From Phoenix dactylifera (lineage: Eukaryota; Streptophyta; Magnoliopsida; Arecales; Arecaceae), in contig NC_052393.1 of NCBI RefSeq assembly GCF_009389715.1, positions 6,076,001 through 6,140,000 on the forward strand: 64,000 bases of DNA, written 5' to 3'. The notes under the pieces are model-generated. The model saw only the letters and a list, made by a program, of their open reading frames with translations. It was not told the DNA's origin and did not search any database. Positions 21,709 through 33,913 of the stretch are shown here, one piece after another (position 1 is the stretch's first letter; each line of letters opens with the position of its first letter). A program made the translations under genes and the position numbers.

Positions 21709-23772
21709 TTATCTAGTGCTCGGGGGCTCCCCCACTCGGGAGAAGAGGGCAGCGCTGAGCTGCTCCTGACTGTAAACCCTACTTGGCATCTTCACCGTTG
21801 TCTGTTGGATCATGAGGTCCTTGACGACGGACACGCTTGCATAATAGACATCAAGATCGAGGTCTTTCAATGCCGCCATCAGCCTCGCCGCCGGGTGATT
21901 CTTCTTGTGGCACTGCACCCGGATCATCGCCTCCAGCCCCAGGATCTTCACCTCGATCTCCACTCCATGGCACCGTCCGCCGTTCATCATTTTCGCATCT
22001 TGATCGGGCAGCTGCAATGGCCGTGCAGGGGAGGAGTCTCGGTCTCTCTTGAGGGAATCGATCTGGGCTTGAAGCCCCTCCTTATCTGACTCCAAAGATT
22101 GCAGCTTGGATCTCAGCTCGTTGATGTAGGAAATGGCGTCCCCAAGAAGCGAGGCCTTGTCCATCTTGGACACGTTCGGGACCACCGCACGGAGGGCATA
22201 GAACCTCTGGTTCAGCTTCTCCCGCCGCTGCCGCTCGGCCTCCACGTGATTGAGTGGCTCCTCCCGGCCGTTGGCCGGCTTCCGGCCCCGCTTCCTGGGC
22301 CGCTTCTCGGGCTCGACCACCGGGCTGCTCTCCACCTCCCGCACCGAGGCCTCGAGGTCCGAGTGGTCCGAGTCGGCCCCGCCAAGGATCCCGCCACCGG
22401 ACTTCGCCTGACCTGCAGAGGAGGGCCGGGCGGCGGCAGAGGAGAAGGAGAGCATCCCCTCGTCGTTGCTCCCCCTCGATGTGGCCCCCGTCGATCGCTT
22501 GTTCTTCTTGTCATCGGCGGCGGGGACGGTTGCAATCTGGTGATGCGAGAATAGGCTGCTACCAGGGGCTGGGGAGGAATTTCTCTTGCTATCGCCGAAA
22601 GTTAGGATCTCGCCGGACTCCGGTTTGAAGGACTGTGGTGGCGCAGGGCCGTTCAACACAACCTCGGAGAAATTAAACTCTCTGGCGGCGAATAATGATT
22701 GGGTCTGTAAATTGCTATTGCTGTTGCTGTTCTGATTTTCGTGCTGCTGCCGCTGTTGCTGGTGCTGGTTGTGGTGTCGCTGCATCTGAATGGAGCTAGG
22801 GTTTTCGGTGACAGTACTGGAGCTAGGGTTGTCGAATTGGATTGGGGGTTTGGTGACGGAGATATCGGCCGTGGCAGACGCAGGGGAGATAGAGTCCTTG
22901 ATCTCGACCATGGTTGGATCTGCAAGCCAGAGCACCGAGGGATCGGTCTCGCCGTGGTCGGCCACAGCTGGCGTCGCCGCCGCCGTAGGGAGCCAGCATC
23001 CGGAAGGGATCTCGAGGCTGGTGAAGTTGAAGAGGACTCTGATCGTGTTCATGAGCTCCGAGCTCTGATAGATGACATCCGTGGATCCGAGCTCCAGCAC
23101 GCCGCTCCCCACCGGGACGCAGGCCATGGTCTGGAGACCGAGCGCCTGCGCCTGCCGCGCTCGCTCGCAGGGTGCCAACGCCAGCCGGTCCGCACCGGGG
23201 ATCCAGGTCGGAGCATCGGCGAAGAGGGCCTGGCCAGGGAGTCCAGAGCCGTTTTCAAACGACTGCATCATGGACACGAGAAAAAACCACTCCGTGTCGG
23301 TGACCTCCTCCTCCACGGTCTCGTCGGGCGAGGACACGCCGGCGCCACCGGAGATGAGGGAGTTAAGCTCCCGGAGAACCCGCTTCCGGTGCTCCTGTTC
23401 CTCAGCGGAGGCGGGGTTGGTGACCCTCTGCTTCCGCTTGTCCTCTTCGCATCCCTTGTAGTAGCCGTCGCCCCAGCCGAGCAGCGACACGCCGGAGGCC
23501 ATGTCAACGGACGATTGCCAGAAGATAGCGTAGGTCCAGCTCTCCCTCGCCCCCTCGATCAGTGTCAGGAGCCGATGTTGGAGTGTCTCCTGGTTAAAAT
23601 ACGGCGGCGGCGGCGCCACAGACGTGACGGCTGACTGGGAGGAGAGCACGTGGCCCCCTCCAGCCGCCGACGCGGCGGGCGGCGCCGCCCAGGGGAAGCC
23701 CTGGAGGTCGGTGGTGGTGGTGGCAATGAAGGCCTCCATCATGGAGGCGTTGTCGTCAGTCCACCGGTTCAT
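21709..23772 (-). CDS. MYC2: MYC2-type bHLH transcription factor
   Basis: Intronless, 687 residues, complete. The bHLH-MYC_N region spans about 63-255. It includes SWTYAIFWQ (78-86) and [10 protein letters not shown] (98-107), part of the JAZ-interaction domain; Asp102 probably matches the Asp changed in jasmonate-hypersensitive atr2D alleles. An acidic activation segment [19 protein letters not shown] covers 154-172. A nuclear-localisation-like RPRKRGRKP sits at 491-499. The bHLH (503-555) has H509, E513 and R517, the G-box-reading residues. An ACT-like dimer region [20 protein letters not shown] lies at 605-624. Proteins of this type are nuclear regulators of jasmonate responses, held by JAZ/NINJA/TPL repressors and contacting MED25. 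The variable Q/N/S-rich linker (330-357) is usual. GC content is much higher than in the flanks. MYC3/MYC4-type naming is also possible. Confidence 0.95.
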   Translation of the reverse strand: MNRWTDDNASMMEAFIATTTTDLQGFPWAAPPAASAAGGGHVLSSQSAVTSVAPPPPYFNQETLQHRLLTLIEGARESWTYAIFWQSSVDMASGVSLLGWGDGYYKGCEEDKRKQRVTNPASAEEQEHRKRVLRELNSLISGGAGVSSPDETVEEEVTDTEWFFLVSMMQSFENGSGLPGQALFADAPTWIPGADRLALAPCERARQAQALGLQTMACVPVGSGVLELGSTDVIYQSSELMNTIRVLFNFTSLEIPSGCWLPTAAATPAVADHGETDPSVLWLADPTMVEIKDSISPASATADISVTKPPIQFDNPSSSTVTENPSSIQMQRHHNQHQQQRQQHENQNSNSNSNLQTQSLFAAREFNFSEVVLNGPAPPQSFKPESGEILTFGDSKRNSSPAPGSSLFSHHQIATVPAADDKKNKRSTGATSRGSNDEGMLSFSSAAARPSSAGQAKSGGGILGGADSDHSDLEASVREVESSPVVEPEKRPRKRGRKPANGREEPLNHVEAERQRREKLNQRFYALRAVVPNVSKMDKASLLGDAISYINELRSKLQSLESDKEGLQAQIDSLKRDRDSSPARPLQLPDQDAKMMNGGRCHGVEIEVKILGLEAMIRVQCHKKNHPAARLMAALKDLDLDVYYASVSVVKDLMIQQTTVKMPSRVYSQEQLSAALFSRVGEPPSTR

Positions 23773-25140
23773 CTGGGGGCGGCGGTGCTCGGACTCCGTC
23801 GCATCAACAGGTTCCGGCCGGTGGGGTAACCGCGCTAGCTCTCAGCTCCGGTACGGGACCAGAGCTGCGAAACTCTAGGGTTAGGTTTCTGGCCTGCGGC
23901 TTTAGGAGTTCTAGAACGAGGGTTCCGCGGCGAGGAAATAGGCGGGGAACGAGGAGGCGGCGCGGATGGAGAGCCGAGGAGGAGGAGAGAGAGGTTTGGC
24001 TGGACTACGGGAGCAAGGAGAGATTATTGGTAGGCATAGGATGCTGGCCTCTCACATTTGGCATGGGTTTGGGCGTAATTTGGAGTTCATTTAATTTGAG
24101 TTTAGAATTTCCATTTTTAATTCCATCTTTTTCTTCTTTTTGATGACTGCGAGGCTTTTTCTCGTCGTTATCACCGTGAGGTTCCCTCAACGGATCGGCG
24201 ATCTAATCGCGATATCCCCCTCCCCTAAGATCCTTCCAGCTGTAATTACTATTACGAATCTGCCACTGGCGGATCGCCAGTAACTCTCTTTTTATCTTTT
24301 TTCTGTAGAACCGGTAACCTTATTCGCTACGCCTCTCGCATCCGCCGGAACTCGTGCCCCTAATTCGGGCTCCCTCACGTGGCTTTAGAATTCGCGCCTT
24401 CTTCCGGCCTTCGGGTAATTGGGGGATAAATTCTCCGCCCTATTTGGATACCGGAGATCTAATCACCGCGATTTATTCCAGTTAAAAATAGAATCTTATT
24501 CTTTATTTAGTGTTCATGATTTTACCTTTTTTTACCCTACCTGTTTATGGGTGCCGCCATGTCATTGGCTTCTCCTACGACTTGGAGAAGGGAATCGCCG
24601 GTTTCATTGACCCTGAGTTGGCCCACGTGCAGACGGAGGGAAGAATTAGGCAAAAAAAGATAAATCAATTGACAATATAAAATTCAATAAAGTATCCTGT
24701 TGATGAAGCGAGCGCCCTTCGGCTGGCCGCCAGGTATTGTCGTGGTGCGCGATAAAAAAAATATTCGATGCGAGGTTTTGTAGTTTAGTAGGGAAAAAAA
24801 AAATTATGGGAGCAGAGAAATTTCGCAGAAGCACATTTTGCTCGCCTTGTCCGAACGAAAACAACGTTTTATTTGTTGTCGTGATCACGTGCCAAAACGC
24901 ATTACCATGTGTTAAAGTTGCATGCTTTTTTTTTTGTTTATGGTCACCGTCCTAGCTACGTAGATTGATATAAAAAGAATATCTTGATGGGGAAAAAAAA
25001 TTAGAAAAGGCGAGCAGCATCGGATCGGAGGAGATTTCCGGGAGATAGTGCTTTGGATCCGGGTGATGAGAGATTGTCGTTGCAACACGCGTCGCTTCCG
25101 GTGCGCTTCCACGGAGGCGGAGCTGGTGGAATGAGGGGGG
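23773..25140 (-). promoter_or_regulatory. 5' region of the MYC gene with three G-boxes
   Basis: Upstream of the minus-strand start, perfect CACGTG G-boxes occur at 24376-24381, 24624-24629 and 24886-24891, about 0.6, 0.85 and 1.1 kb from the ATG. CACGTG is the core bound by MYC2 itself and by bZIP and PIF factors. The first 250 bases upstream are purine/pyrimidine-biased leader sequence. No other gene is seen here. Confidence 0.6.
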
Positions 25141-25169
25141 CCCAAATTTGGTGCGGCGTTGCAGAGGCT

Positions 25170-25740
25170 CGACTTTAAGCTTCGGTTGGCTCAGCCTTGT
25201 TTCTTGGATGCTCCATTTTTTTGATCATCTCAAAATAAATTTCAAGGATAACATGTTGACGAATGGAATATTTAGAGCTGTTAGATTTGTGATCCGAGAC
25301 TATCTCGACAGATTGATAACAGCTGGAAGCCGTTACGCACTTGAACTCACTGTAGTTGGGACAGAGCTTCAGACAGCTTGAAAGGAGATATCCTATGTGA
25401 GGTAGGTACTAGGTGCCGAGCGTGTGTATCTCGAGAAGGATTCCTCCATGGTAATTGACTGAATTTGGAGAGTGGATAGGTATGGTGATGGTTATTTTCT
25501 CATCCGAAAGTTCTACAGATTGGTTCAGGAGCTGAACGATTTTCAAATAGCATATGTATTCATGGAAGCAAAAAGTGCAGCAGACTGGGTTGCTTCCTTT
25601 GTCGCCCGCACTTTGGAAAGTTTTTTTAGACATCGGCAGTAGACATACCTCCTTTCTTGTATTTTTTACTCTCTTGATCTGGCAGGTTGTACTCACATTA
25701 GAGGTATATGAATTGCTGTTTTCAAAAAAAAAAAAAAAAA
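25170..25740 (+). mobile_element. LINE 3' end (RNase H region and poly-A tail)
   Basis: The plus strand encodes pieces of the RNase H domain of plant LINEs: LKINFKDNM, FVIRDYLDRLITAGSR, ALELTVVGTELQ, then in shifted or stopped frames VLGAERVYLEKDSSMVID, VDRYGDGYFLIRK and AADWVASF. A short 3' UTR ends in an A19 run at about 25723-25741. It is 5'-truncated, with several stops. The same element family occurs at 31965-32290, 40751-41000 and 41021-42475, all on the minus strand. Confidence 0.8.
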
Positions 25741-25741
25741 A

Positions 25742-28040
25742 GAGAAAAAAGAAGCAGCAGCAGCAGCTATGTTGCTGCGCTTTGATTTAATTAATTATCA
25801 AGGGATGGATACATGCAAGTTAATTAGCTAAAGCAAGATGGGTTTATAAATGTAGACGTCTTGATGATGACGGGCGGCCGCTGGAAGAAGCATAGTCCGC
25901 ATTCCCGCTGGATGTATCGATGAATAGAATAAGAGATGCTTGAGGCCATCGAAGTTTTAGAATTTGAGTGTGGGAATGGTTTTTCTTTTTAGTCCCCACC
26001 TTATTTTGTCCCTTGGTGTCAGGGACACATGTGATGGGGGGAAAGAAGCTTGACCATGCTCTCGACAAAGAGGACCAGGAGCAATGTTAATCTGCACCTT
26101 CGCATGGAACATGTTGATGAAATTAAATCTTGAGATAGATGTTGCATCCTGAATTCAGAGGTGAGGGATAAATGCACCCTAATCCTCCTAGTAAGGGTGG
26201 GTTATATTGTTGCAATAATTAGGGCTTCACCTCCAGCAATGTTGACTTAATAAGACCCAAAAATACATAAAGATCTTGTAAGCCCTCCTTTTGTGCAACA
26301 TCTACTACTTTGCGCAATTATAAAAGGAGCTTTGTCCATGGAAGTTGTTTTTTATATTTTTTTAGGTAATTCAAATAAATTAAATTATTCGAGTATAGAT
26401 ACATCCGTGGAGATCAAGAAGCATGAGAGGTATTCTTTCATGGTCTTTCATAGCAAATTCTCAGCTGGCAATCGATTTCATTAACAAAAACATTATATTG
26501 GTTGGTGATTGAGCTTGACTAAACTGATTTAGAACTGTTACTTGGACTTTCTTTTCCCATTATTTTGTTATCATCCTATAAATTATCACACAACTTGCTT
26601 TCCATGTCTGACCAATCTTCGAAAGGATATATATGGTTTTTGACTCCAGGACCATCGATTTTATTACTTTCCTTCTGCGATCAATCTACAAGAAAGTCAT
26701 TGCGTGCTTTGTCATGATATCCAGGTATTTATGGCTCTTGTCCTTATCCAATAATATAGTCATACTCCAAATTTCCTATGTCAAACCTTGAACATCTAGG
26801 GATTGTAGCATTCATTAACCCTGATTAAAGATGCGGAAACATGATCAAGATTGACAGTGACAATTTTTGTTCATAGTCATTTTTCAAAGAACAAATTTAT
26901 GTTATTATTACATACTACCTTAATTACTTTACAACCTAGATTAGTTTCATCTTTATTAATGTAAGATGACTTTTTTGATTTTCAAGCATCACAGAGAAAT
27001 AGCATTAGCGGCCACTAAAGATACAACAACATACATGCCAATTGGCAAATGGAATGTATCACAATATTGGGGCTAAGAAATTTATCTTCTCACGCATGTT
27101 AATGTATACAATAAACTAAATCTAGTCCCTTATACTATGTAATAAATTAAGATTAAATTTATTAAGTTCGACTAACAAAATATTTAGATGAATATCTCTT
27201 GTTGCACAATCATCTCATTAGAACAACTTGCATGCAAGTGTTTGCCGTTTGATGTTGACTATTCACACCAATACACATGTCACTGTTATGTACTAAATCA
27301 TAATGAATGAAACAGTCGTATCCGAAAAAAGCAGCCGGCTAGCTAGCTGTTCTCTCCTAATTTACACAATTACGAGTCGTCACAGTGGAAAAAAAGTATG
27401 GTGTCTCCGTAGAACCACACTTTAGCAATTTTGAAAATAAAAATAGTAATTATTAGCTTCCATAAAAGAAAATACTGTGCTTTAAATAAGATACCGTGCT
27501 TTAAATTAGTATAGATATTTTAATAAAATGATAAAAATGGCATATTTAAGTAAATGAATGGTGTCAAGAATATCAATTTCTTTAAAGGCATTGCACACAC
27601 AGCGCATGTGAAATTAAGTGTTCTCATCCTCAACCCAACCCGTGTTTATTTATTTAATTAAGCCCGGCTGGCTGCTTGTCGGCACGGGAAACACGCCTTC
27701 CTCGATGCGTACACCACGCGTGAAATAAATTCATCCAAACAAAAATTATTGTTTGATACATCCCACTTGCGTCGCCGATGCATGATAAAAGAGTGCACCA
27801 ATCCAACACGAGGAGTGAATTTATCAGTTCCCCCTGTCTTTTATTATTATTATAATATTATTGTTTTCACACCTTTTATATGTATATGTATATGTATATA
27901 ATTATTAATTTATTGACCACGGGATGAAAGAAAACAAACGTGATGGGTGGGCTCGCACTTCGTGGAAAGGAGGTGAGATACATGTGAACCATGAATTCTT
28001 TGTCAGCCCCGGAAGAATATGAGACGCCCGGTACTTACAT
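25742..28040. other. AT-rich intergenic DNA
   Basis: No supported gene, RNA or structured repeat. A short GCA repeat follows the LINE tail at 25752-25767. Confidence 0.5.
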
Positions 28041-28375
28041 AACCATTTCTTAACCACGTGGCATCTGGTTGGGTGAATTATGACTGGCCACGTTGGCTCC
28101 ATCCATGTGGACCTGAGAAACGGCTTTGGGAGACTGACTTGTGCCACTTAGCGTCCGCTCGTTTGCCTTGCTCCGAGTGTCGCCACGCGGGACTGAGGCG
28201 TACAGCTTTGCGCCAGTTTCGAAGTCCGCGATGCGGTTGGACAGCGACGCAGCACCGTCCACGTGCCGGTCGATAGTTGTCTTTTTATGGACCGCCCTGT
28301 TGGATCTCGGGCGCGACGGGGGAGTGGGGCGCGGGGCGCCCCCACGATCACCGCCCGAAGCACGTGCTGAGATGG
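28041..28375. promoter_or_regulatory. GC-rich island with three G-boxes and no recognised gene
   Basis: Against AT-rich surroundings, this ~330-bp segment is GC-rich and contains CACGTG at 28055-28060, 28260-28265 and 28361-28366. CCACGTTGG lies near 28090. Open frames here are short, overlap on both strands and match nothing I know. It could be a regulatory island, a leftover promoter or a first exon. Confidence 0.35.
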
Positions 28376-29830
28376 AGACTTTTGTCCTCCTTGTTTCGGT
28401 GTTCCGCCGGCATGAATTAGTTAATGATGTTTACTCATGGAATGAGGTTTAAAAACTAAAACAGTGACTTTATAACGAGCCTTCGAGGATGATGATCATT
28501 CTCCCAACGTATTATTATTTGACTATTTTTATTACAACAGTCGAGGAAGTAAGAAATTTAGGATGACCGAACTAGGCCAAATTATTCGATTCGAATAGTA
28601 CTTAGCAAATCCAGTGCAAAATTGAACCAGTTTGGCTAATATTTTTGGTTTTGACTCTGTATCAACTAAAATCGGTCTCTTACCGATCGGAATCGGTCGT
28701 TAACTGTTCGAACCGGCCGCCGGTTGGTCTCGTGCAAACTTGGTACAAACTAGATGATAATAAGTTAAAATAATTCTCTTCAATAAATAATAGCTTAAAA
28801 AATTGTGCTAAACTTTATTTTTATATTGATAATAATAAGTTATTATTTTTATTATAATTATAGAATAAGAGCTTCAACAAATTTTATACTTTATTTTATT
28901 TGAGAACTAGGACGGCAAGGAGAGTCAAGATTGAGATAGGGAGGGCTGAACTCGGATTATTGGAACCCGGCATTCAAATGTCACTCGATGAGCCGGGACT
29001 CAGTCTACTAACTTTAACAAATAAATCAAACAACAATCTTTATCTTAGGATAATGATATAATTCAAACCTTGAAGTAAATTAGGTACGAGCAATAAACAT
29101 CATATCCATGCGGCTAATTTAAGACAAGTTCCAGTAATCATCCAAACTTGGGCCTGACGCTTCGCAGTCATGATTGGATGGCTTGGAAGGTTCGCACGCT
29201 GGTCACTGGAGTTGATTGAAAAGACTCGAGGTAATGCTGGGACCTAGAAATTCCTCTGGATTATCAACGACCACAACCATGGGCCCCAACTGGTTTTTCT
29301 GGGCCAAGGTTCATGGATCGGGTGGCCTTGTGAACGCGGAAGTCATGTTCTGGGTATCAAATCAGACACATATTTTACTTTATGTGGTCCTCCTACGGGC
29401 ACTACAGTGAAATGAAAAGGCCAGTGCGATTATTTCTGGATGGTTGGCATGCACAAGGTGCAATGCATCTGATGGGCATAGATTGAGGGAGTGTTTGATA
29501 AGTAGTTATAATTGAAAAGAAAGAGATAATTATAGAAATTCAAGAAAAACTGCATCCATGAATGTCTATCATCTTACTTGCACGACACATGATGTACTTG
29601 TTGCTAAAGTATTGTGGAATATTTGAGAGCGGTTGACAATGCAATAAGTGGAATTATTGGTAGATTAGAAAGGAGTAGTCCGCGGACGGATGTGGTCTCA
29701 TCAAGATTTAACCAGTCATGTTCGCAAATGAAGGATTAGATCTCATCGAGGAATTGATAGAACAATATGCAACGTTCAAGAAAACGAAGGATTAGATACA
29801 TAATCCGGATAAGTCGACAAAATCACCAAT
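28376..29830. other. Intergenic, no gene supported
   Basis: Includes a short GC-rich repeat-like patch at about 28600-28740 with ACCGATCGG, GAACCGGCCGCCGG motifs, loosely like the GGTACC-type dispersed repeats. Nothing else is recognised. Confidence 0.4.
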
Positions 29831-29839
29831 CTATCACAT

Positions 29840-30240
29840 CAGTTAGCCACATCAATGGACACATCGGTTTACCGCATTAGTTAGCTACATTAGCATTGCC
29901 AAACATATCAATTTGCTGCATCAACTCCAGTTCTATTTCAAATTTTGTGCTCGCATACCAGCTTGACATATTGATCTGTTATATCAGCTTCGGAGCCGCT
30001 AAGTCAGCTCCTGATCTGCCACATCAACTTTTGAGATGCTATGATAGCTGCTGATCTAGCATATCAAACTCTGTGCTGCGACGTTATCTCTTGATCTGTC
30101 ACTTCGGCCTCTAAGCTGCTGCATCAGCTTCTGATTTACTACCATGTCAGCTTCTAAGCTATTATGTCAGCTCTTAGTCTATCACATCAGCTTCTGAACT
30201 ACTACTTCAACTCCTAATCTACTATATTAGCTTTTGAATG
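29840..30240. repeat. Degenerate ~20-bp minisatellite
   Basis: About twenty diverged copies of a 20-21-bp unit are seen. Clear examples are CTATCACATCAGCTTCTGAA, CTACTACTTCAACTCCTAAT and CTACTATATTAGCTTTTGAA. The array sits just upstream of the polypurine tract and LTR at 30301-30546, so it is probably internal to that element. Confidence 0.65.
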
Positions 30241-30289
30241 CTTTTGTGATACGGTTTCCAAACTCAAGTTAACACTTGCGATACTGTCT

Positions 30290-30546
30290 TGAGTTTTGAG
30301 GGGGGGGGGGGGGGGGGTGTTAGTATGATTTCAGAAATAACATAACAACTTGTATCTGTCCATTATTTTTTTCTTTATTAATATGATACTGTATCAGCTT
30401 GTTTTAATTTTCTTATATAAAGTCTCCACACTGGTAGTATATATATAATCTCTAAGATATACCGAATGCGATGAAATAGACATATAAAATTTTTTATCTC
30501 TCTCTTCCTTCTCTTGTTTTTCTCTTCTTCTAAAAATATGTTAACA
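30290..30546 (+). mobile_element. LTR with preceding polypurine tract (copia-like fossil)
   Basis: TTTTGAGG plus a G17 run forms a polypurine tract. It is followed at 30318 by TGTTAGTATG and, 229 bp on, by ...ATGTTAACA ending at 30546. The ends form the 5-bp inverted repeat TGTTA/TAACA. This is the arrangement of a 3' LTR of a Ty1/copia-type element. I found no matching 5' LTR or polyprotein in the window, so the element is incomplete. Age is not estimable from one LTR. Confidence 0.6.
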
Positions 30547-31962
30547 TTAGGCAAGCTCAAAATGGTATTTAGTCCTATTGCCGCTAAATCTCAAACCGAG
30601 GTTGAAGAGTTGCTCCGCTCGCTCCACTGTCAGTGAGAACCGAACTGAATGGGTGTTTGAGTTGAGGAAGAACTAGTTGTCTTCAAGGATGACTTGCAAA
30701 AAGTCTACTTGCTAGAAAGCTTCCGACGGAGGACCCTTCGATGCTTAAGTTAGAATGATAGGACAACAGTGTGGAAGAAAGAAATTTTGTAAAGTAGTTG
30801 CCAAGAGGTTATTGATTCGGACTGATTTGGTGCAACGTGCATTAATTGCAATATAACGACCAGCTGCACATTTACAACGTGAAAATTGTGTGTGGGGCGG
30901 TAATTATATCGATCGTGCATTGACTGCAGTGTTACCATAATTGCTAGTCTTTATTAACACGTGCGGAGTGGCTTTTCAGTTTTTATCGAAGTTGTTCACC
31001 TTCGTTAATACTGAGGCTAAGAAAATCGGTCTAATTCGAGGTCAAGATGTTTAACATTTTTTCCATGAAGTTCCTTCTCCTATTTTTCTTCTTGATGTGA
31101 AACCTCAAATAATTATTGAGCATGAATCACCTGTTGAAGCGCCTGAAGCTTCCATGGATTTTGATACCCACCCCAGGCTTCAGGCAATGCCTCAATGGAG
31201 GATGATCGCTTTAGTGCGAGGGAGGTTAATATGAGGCAATAGAGGGAGGAGAGGGGAAGACAGATGAAGGGAGAAAATCTTAAAAATTTTCATCTGGTTT
31301 TATGTTTTACGTGTGTGACCGGTAATGGGGCACGTGGCCTAACAGGACAGAGATCTGCACCTATATACCCATTTTCCTCTAATAGCCTGGCGAAAGCTTG
31401 GTTAGGATACACACAGGTGTAGGCATGAAGGCACATAAATTAATTTATTACCAATTTTTAATATTAATTTGGAAGTTGTGAATGCACATTCCCATCGAAC
31501 GGCCATGCGGAAGTTTCACGGTGGCCCCTAGATGAATCAGATCCATCCATGTTCCTCCAACATTAATCTCTCATATTATTGCCGTAATGTCAATCTTGTT
31601 ATTTCCACATTATTGCAGTGCGGCCAAATCTCCTTCCAATTGGGTCAGAGCTCGTCACCTACTTGTCAGCTAATTGGATATAGTTTAATGGAGATATCTA
31701 CTTCTCAGCAGCTGATGTGGAAGTAATTACGTGATGTCCGCCTCCAAACGCTCGCACCAACCCCATCCCTTCTCCTAACCCTAAGCCCTAACCCTCCTCC
31801 CTAAGGCGGCCCCACGGCCCCCGCCAACGACTTCCTCCCCTACGCCGCTGCTACCATTCTACCCTGCACCCACCGTTGCATGGGGGTCTCCAGCATTGTT
31901 ACCACTAGCCCAGGGAGGGTTTCTCTCAGAAGTATTTGATCCCAGAATAGGGCGTCCAGTTT

Positions 31963-31964
<2 letters not shown>
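30547..31964. other. Intergenic DNA
   Basis: No supported gene. A frame near 31095-31200 (IIIEHESPVEAPEASMDF) has protein-like composition but no family match. A degenerate telomere-like string, CTAACCCTAAGCCCTAACCCT (one base over 20, at 31775-31795), precedes a GC-rich patch at 31800-31910. Confidence 0.4.
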
Positions 31965-31997
<33 letters not shown>

Positions 31998-32290
31998 AAG
32001 ATACAATACGTGGCATAAAGATGAAGGTACAATTTCAGACCATGTCTATGAGGTCTCTTCGGAGCGATGGGCAGTAAACAAAGCAACCCAATCAGCCGCT
32101 CTGTTCGCCTTTCAGTTGCGGTATATATGAGCAATCTAAAAGAAATCACAGTCTCTCACCATCCGTCGTATATCGCTAAGAAGAGGATGGTCATATACAT
32201 GTCGCCCAGCATCCCGAATCCAATCGACCATCAAAGCGGAGTTTTCTTTCAAGATGAACTCGCTAGCCCCTAGGACGCTCTTCATATAGG
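31965..32290 (-). mobile_element. LINE 3' fragment (RNase H region)
   Basis: The minus strand carries the same RNase H segment as the 41-kb LINE, recognisable from its plus-strand complement AAGAGGATGGTCATATAC and CCGAATCCAATCGACCATCA. The homology stops at a 30-base run that is A on the plus strand, so the element strand ends in T, not the usual poly-A. Confidence 0.7.
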
Positions 32291-33913
32291 TGACGCTCCT
32301 TTATGGGACAGATAATGGTGGGATGCCCACCATCTCCACAAATTTTGCAAAGAACATCACCCTTAAACGTAGTGGTCACCGGCAGGGGCGTGTGGTCGTC
32401 TTAGGGAGGAAAATTGGAGGTTAAGGTTGGGGGATGGAATGGGGCTAGGATGAGAGTTTGGAGGTGGGTTTTGTTCGTAGACATCACACGATTTTCTCCG
32501 CGTTCCGGCAAATCATATCCACTTCAGCTGACAAGTAGGTTCCGCTGATGAGCTCTAACCCCGATTTGGAGTAAAGCTGCTCAACGGGCGGGCCAGATCG
32601 GGTTCCAGCCGGGCTCATTCTAACATATTCTAACATAGATGTTGACTATTCTGAGTCTTCTGTCATTTGAAGTAGGATTTATGTCATGATTGGCATTGAA
32701 CTTGTTTGCGGAATGATTTGATTCTTTCTGAGTGGCTAGTCTTCCTATAGTGTATTCGAATTCTCGGTAAATGTAAGAGAATAGGATTGCGATGAATATG
32801 TTGACAATGTTGAAGAGAAAATGATTACCAGCGTCTTTGTTGGATCTATTTTCACTTATGTTTTAGTTTATATAGGATTTTGTCCTAGTCATGCACATAT
32901 TGTCAGCAAATTAGAGCAACATCATTTGGGGATGGAGAGGAGTATGTGGTAATAGTGTATCCATGATATGAATTGGATTGAAAGCTGTTAGAACTTCTCA
33001 GCAACTGGATGTGGAATTTACCAAGCAATGTGGAGAATGATGTTCATTGCATACCATAAAGAGTACCATGATCAGCATGCTTTTTCTTGGGGGGGGGGAG
33101 TCTATTAGTTGTACCGTTTAATCTACTGGAAGGGAAGATAGAATTACTTTCTGGAAGATGGTTGGTTCTGCTTCTTCATGTTTCTCTAATTGTTTACCAT
33201 TAGGTCCAAACCTAATTCAAGGATGGGGAATTTGTAGGAATATATTTCTGAAGGAATCTTAATCAGCAGGCCTGCAAGAAAGTGATCAGAGTCCTGTTTT
33301 TGGCCATCATGAGTGTTGTAGAAGAATATGGTAGAAAGAATGGGAAGCTTCTGAAGTCTTTTTTTTTTGTTTGTTTTTGTTTCTGCATCGGGGCTGGGGT
33401 TTGCATCCTTCTGTGCTGCTTATTTGAAAGATGTTGCTATTGAACATATATGTAAAGGTATAAGCACTTGACTTTACCAAGAAAAGATATATGCATGTGA
33501 AACCTGCACCTCTTTCGTGATTAACTTTCCAATATGTGATTCCAGGTGAAGTCTTTTATGCTTGCTGAGGTAATTTGATCAAAATATGAGGAGGAAGTGG
33601 TGTAGCATGCCTGGGCATGAAAAGAAACCCATGAAATAAAAAACTACAGTAAACTGTCTGCAATACTATTTGAATCTTAAATTAATAACTATGCAATAAA
33701 AGTCTGATTGTTTCCCTTGTTAATGTTCTGGTTTCTGAGCAGAATCATTACATTTTTACAATTTTGTTACCTGGTAGAATGCATTATTTCCTAGGGTTGA
33801 CACTTACCTGCTGTCTAAATAATATCGAGTCAATCCATATGCATATATAATTTGAAGCAAGTTATATTTACTTTTGTTTCTCCTTCTAACAATAATCATT
33901 TCCTGTATTACAG
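32291..33913. other. Intergenic DNA upstream of the RRP46 remnant
   Basis: I searched by eye for the 5' exons of RRP46 (PDGRTPNQLRP, GSARWSQGDT, ILKRTLQSICL types) and did not find them. No other gene is supported. Confidence 0.4.

Noticed and set aside
22741-23634. 297-aa plus-strand frame
   Set aside because: It lies fully antisense to the GC-rich MYC2 coding sequence and matches nothing; a composition effect.
31775-31795. Interstitial telomere repeat
   Set aside because: Only about three degenerate CCCTAA units; short telobox-like strings are common in plant promoters.
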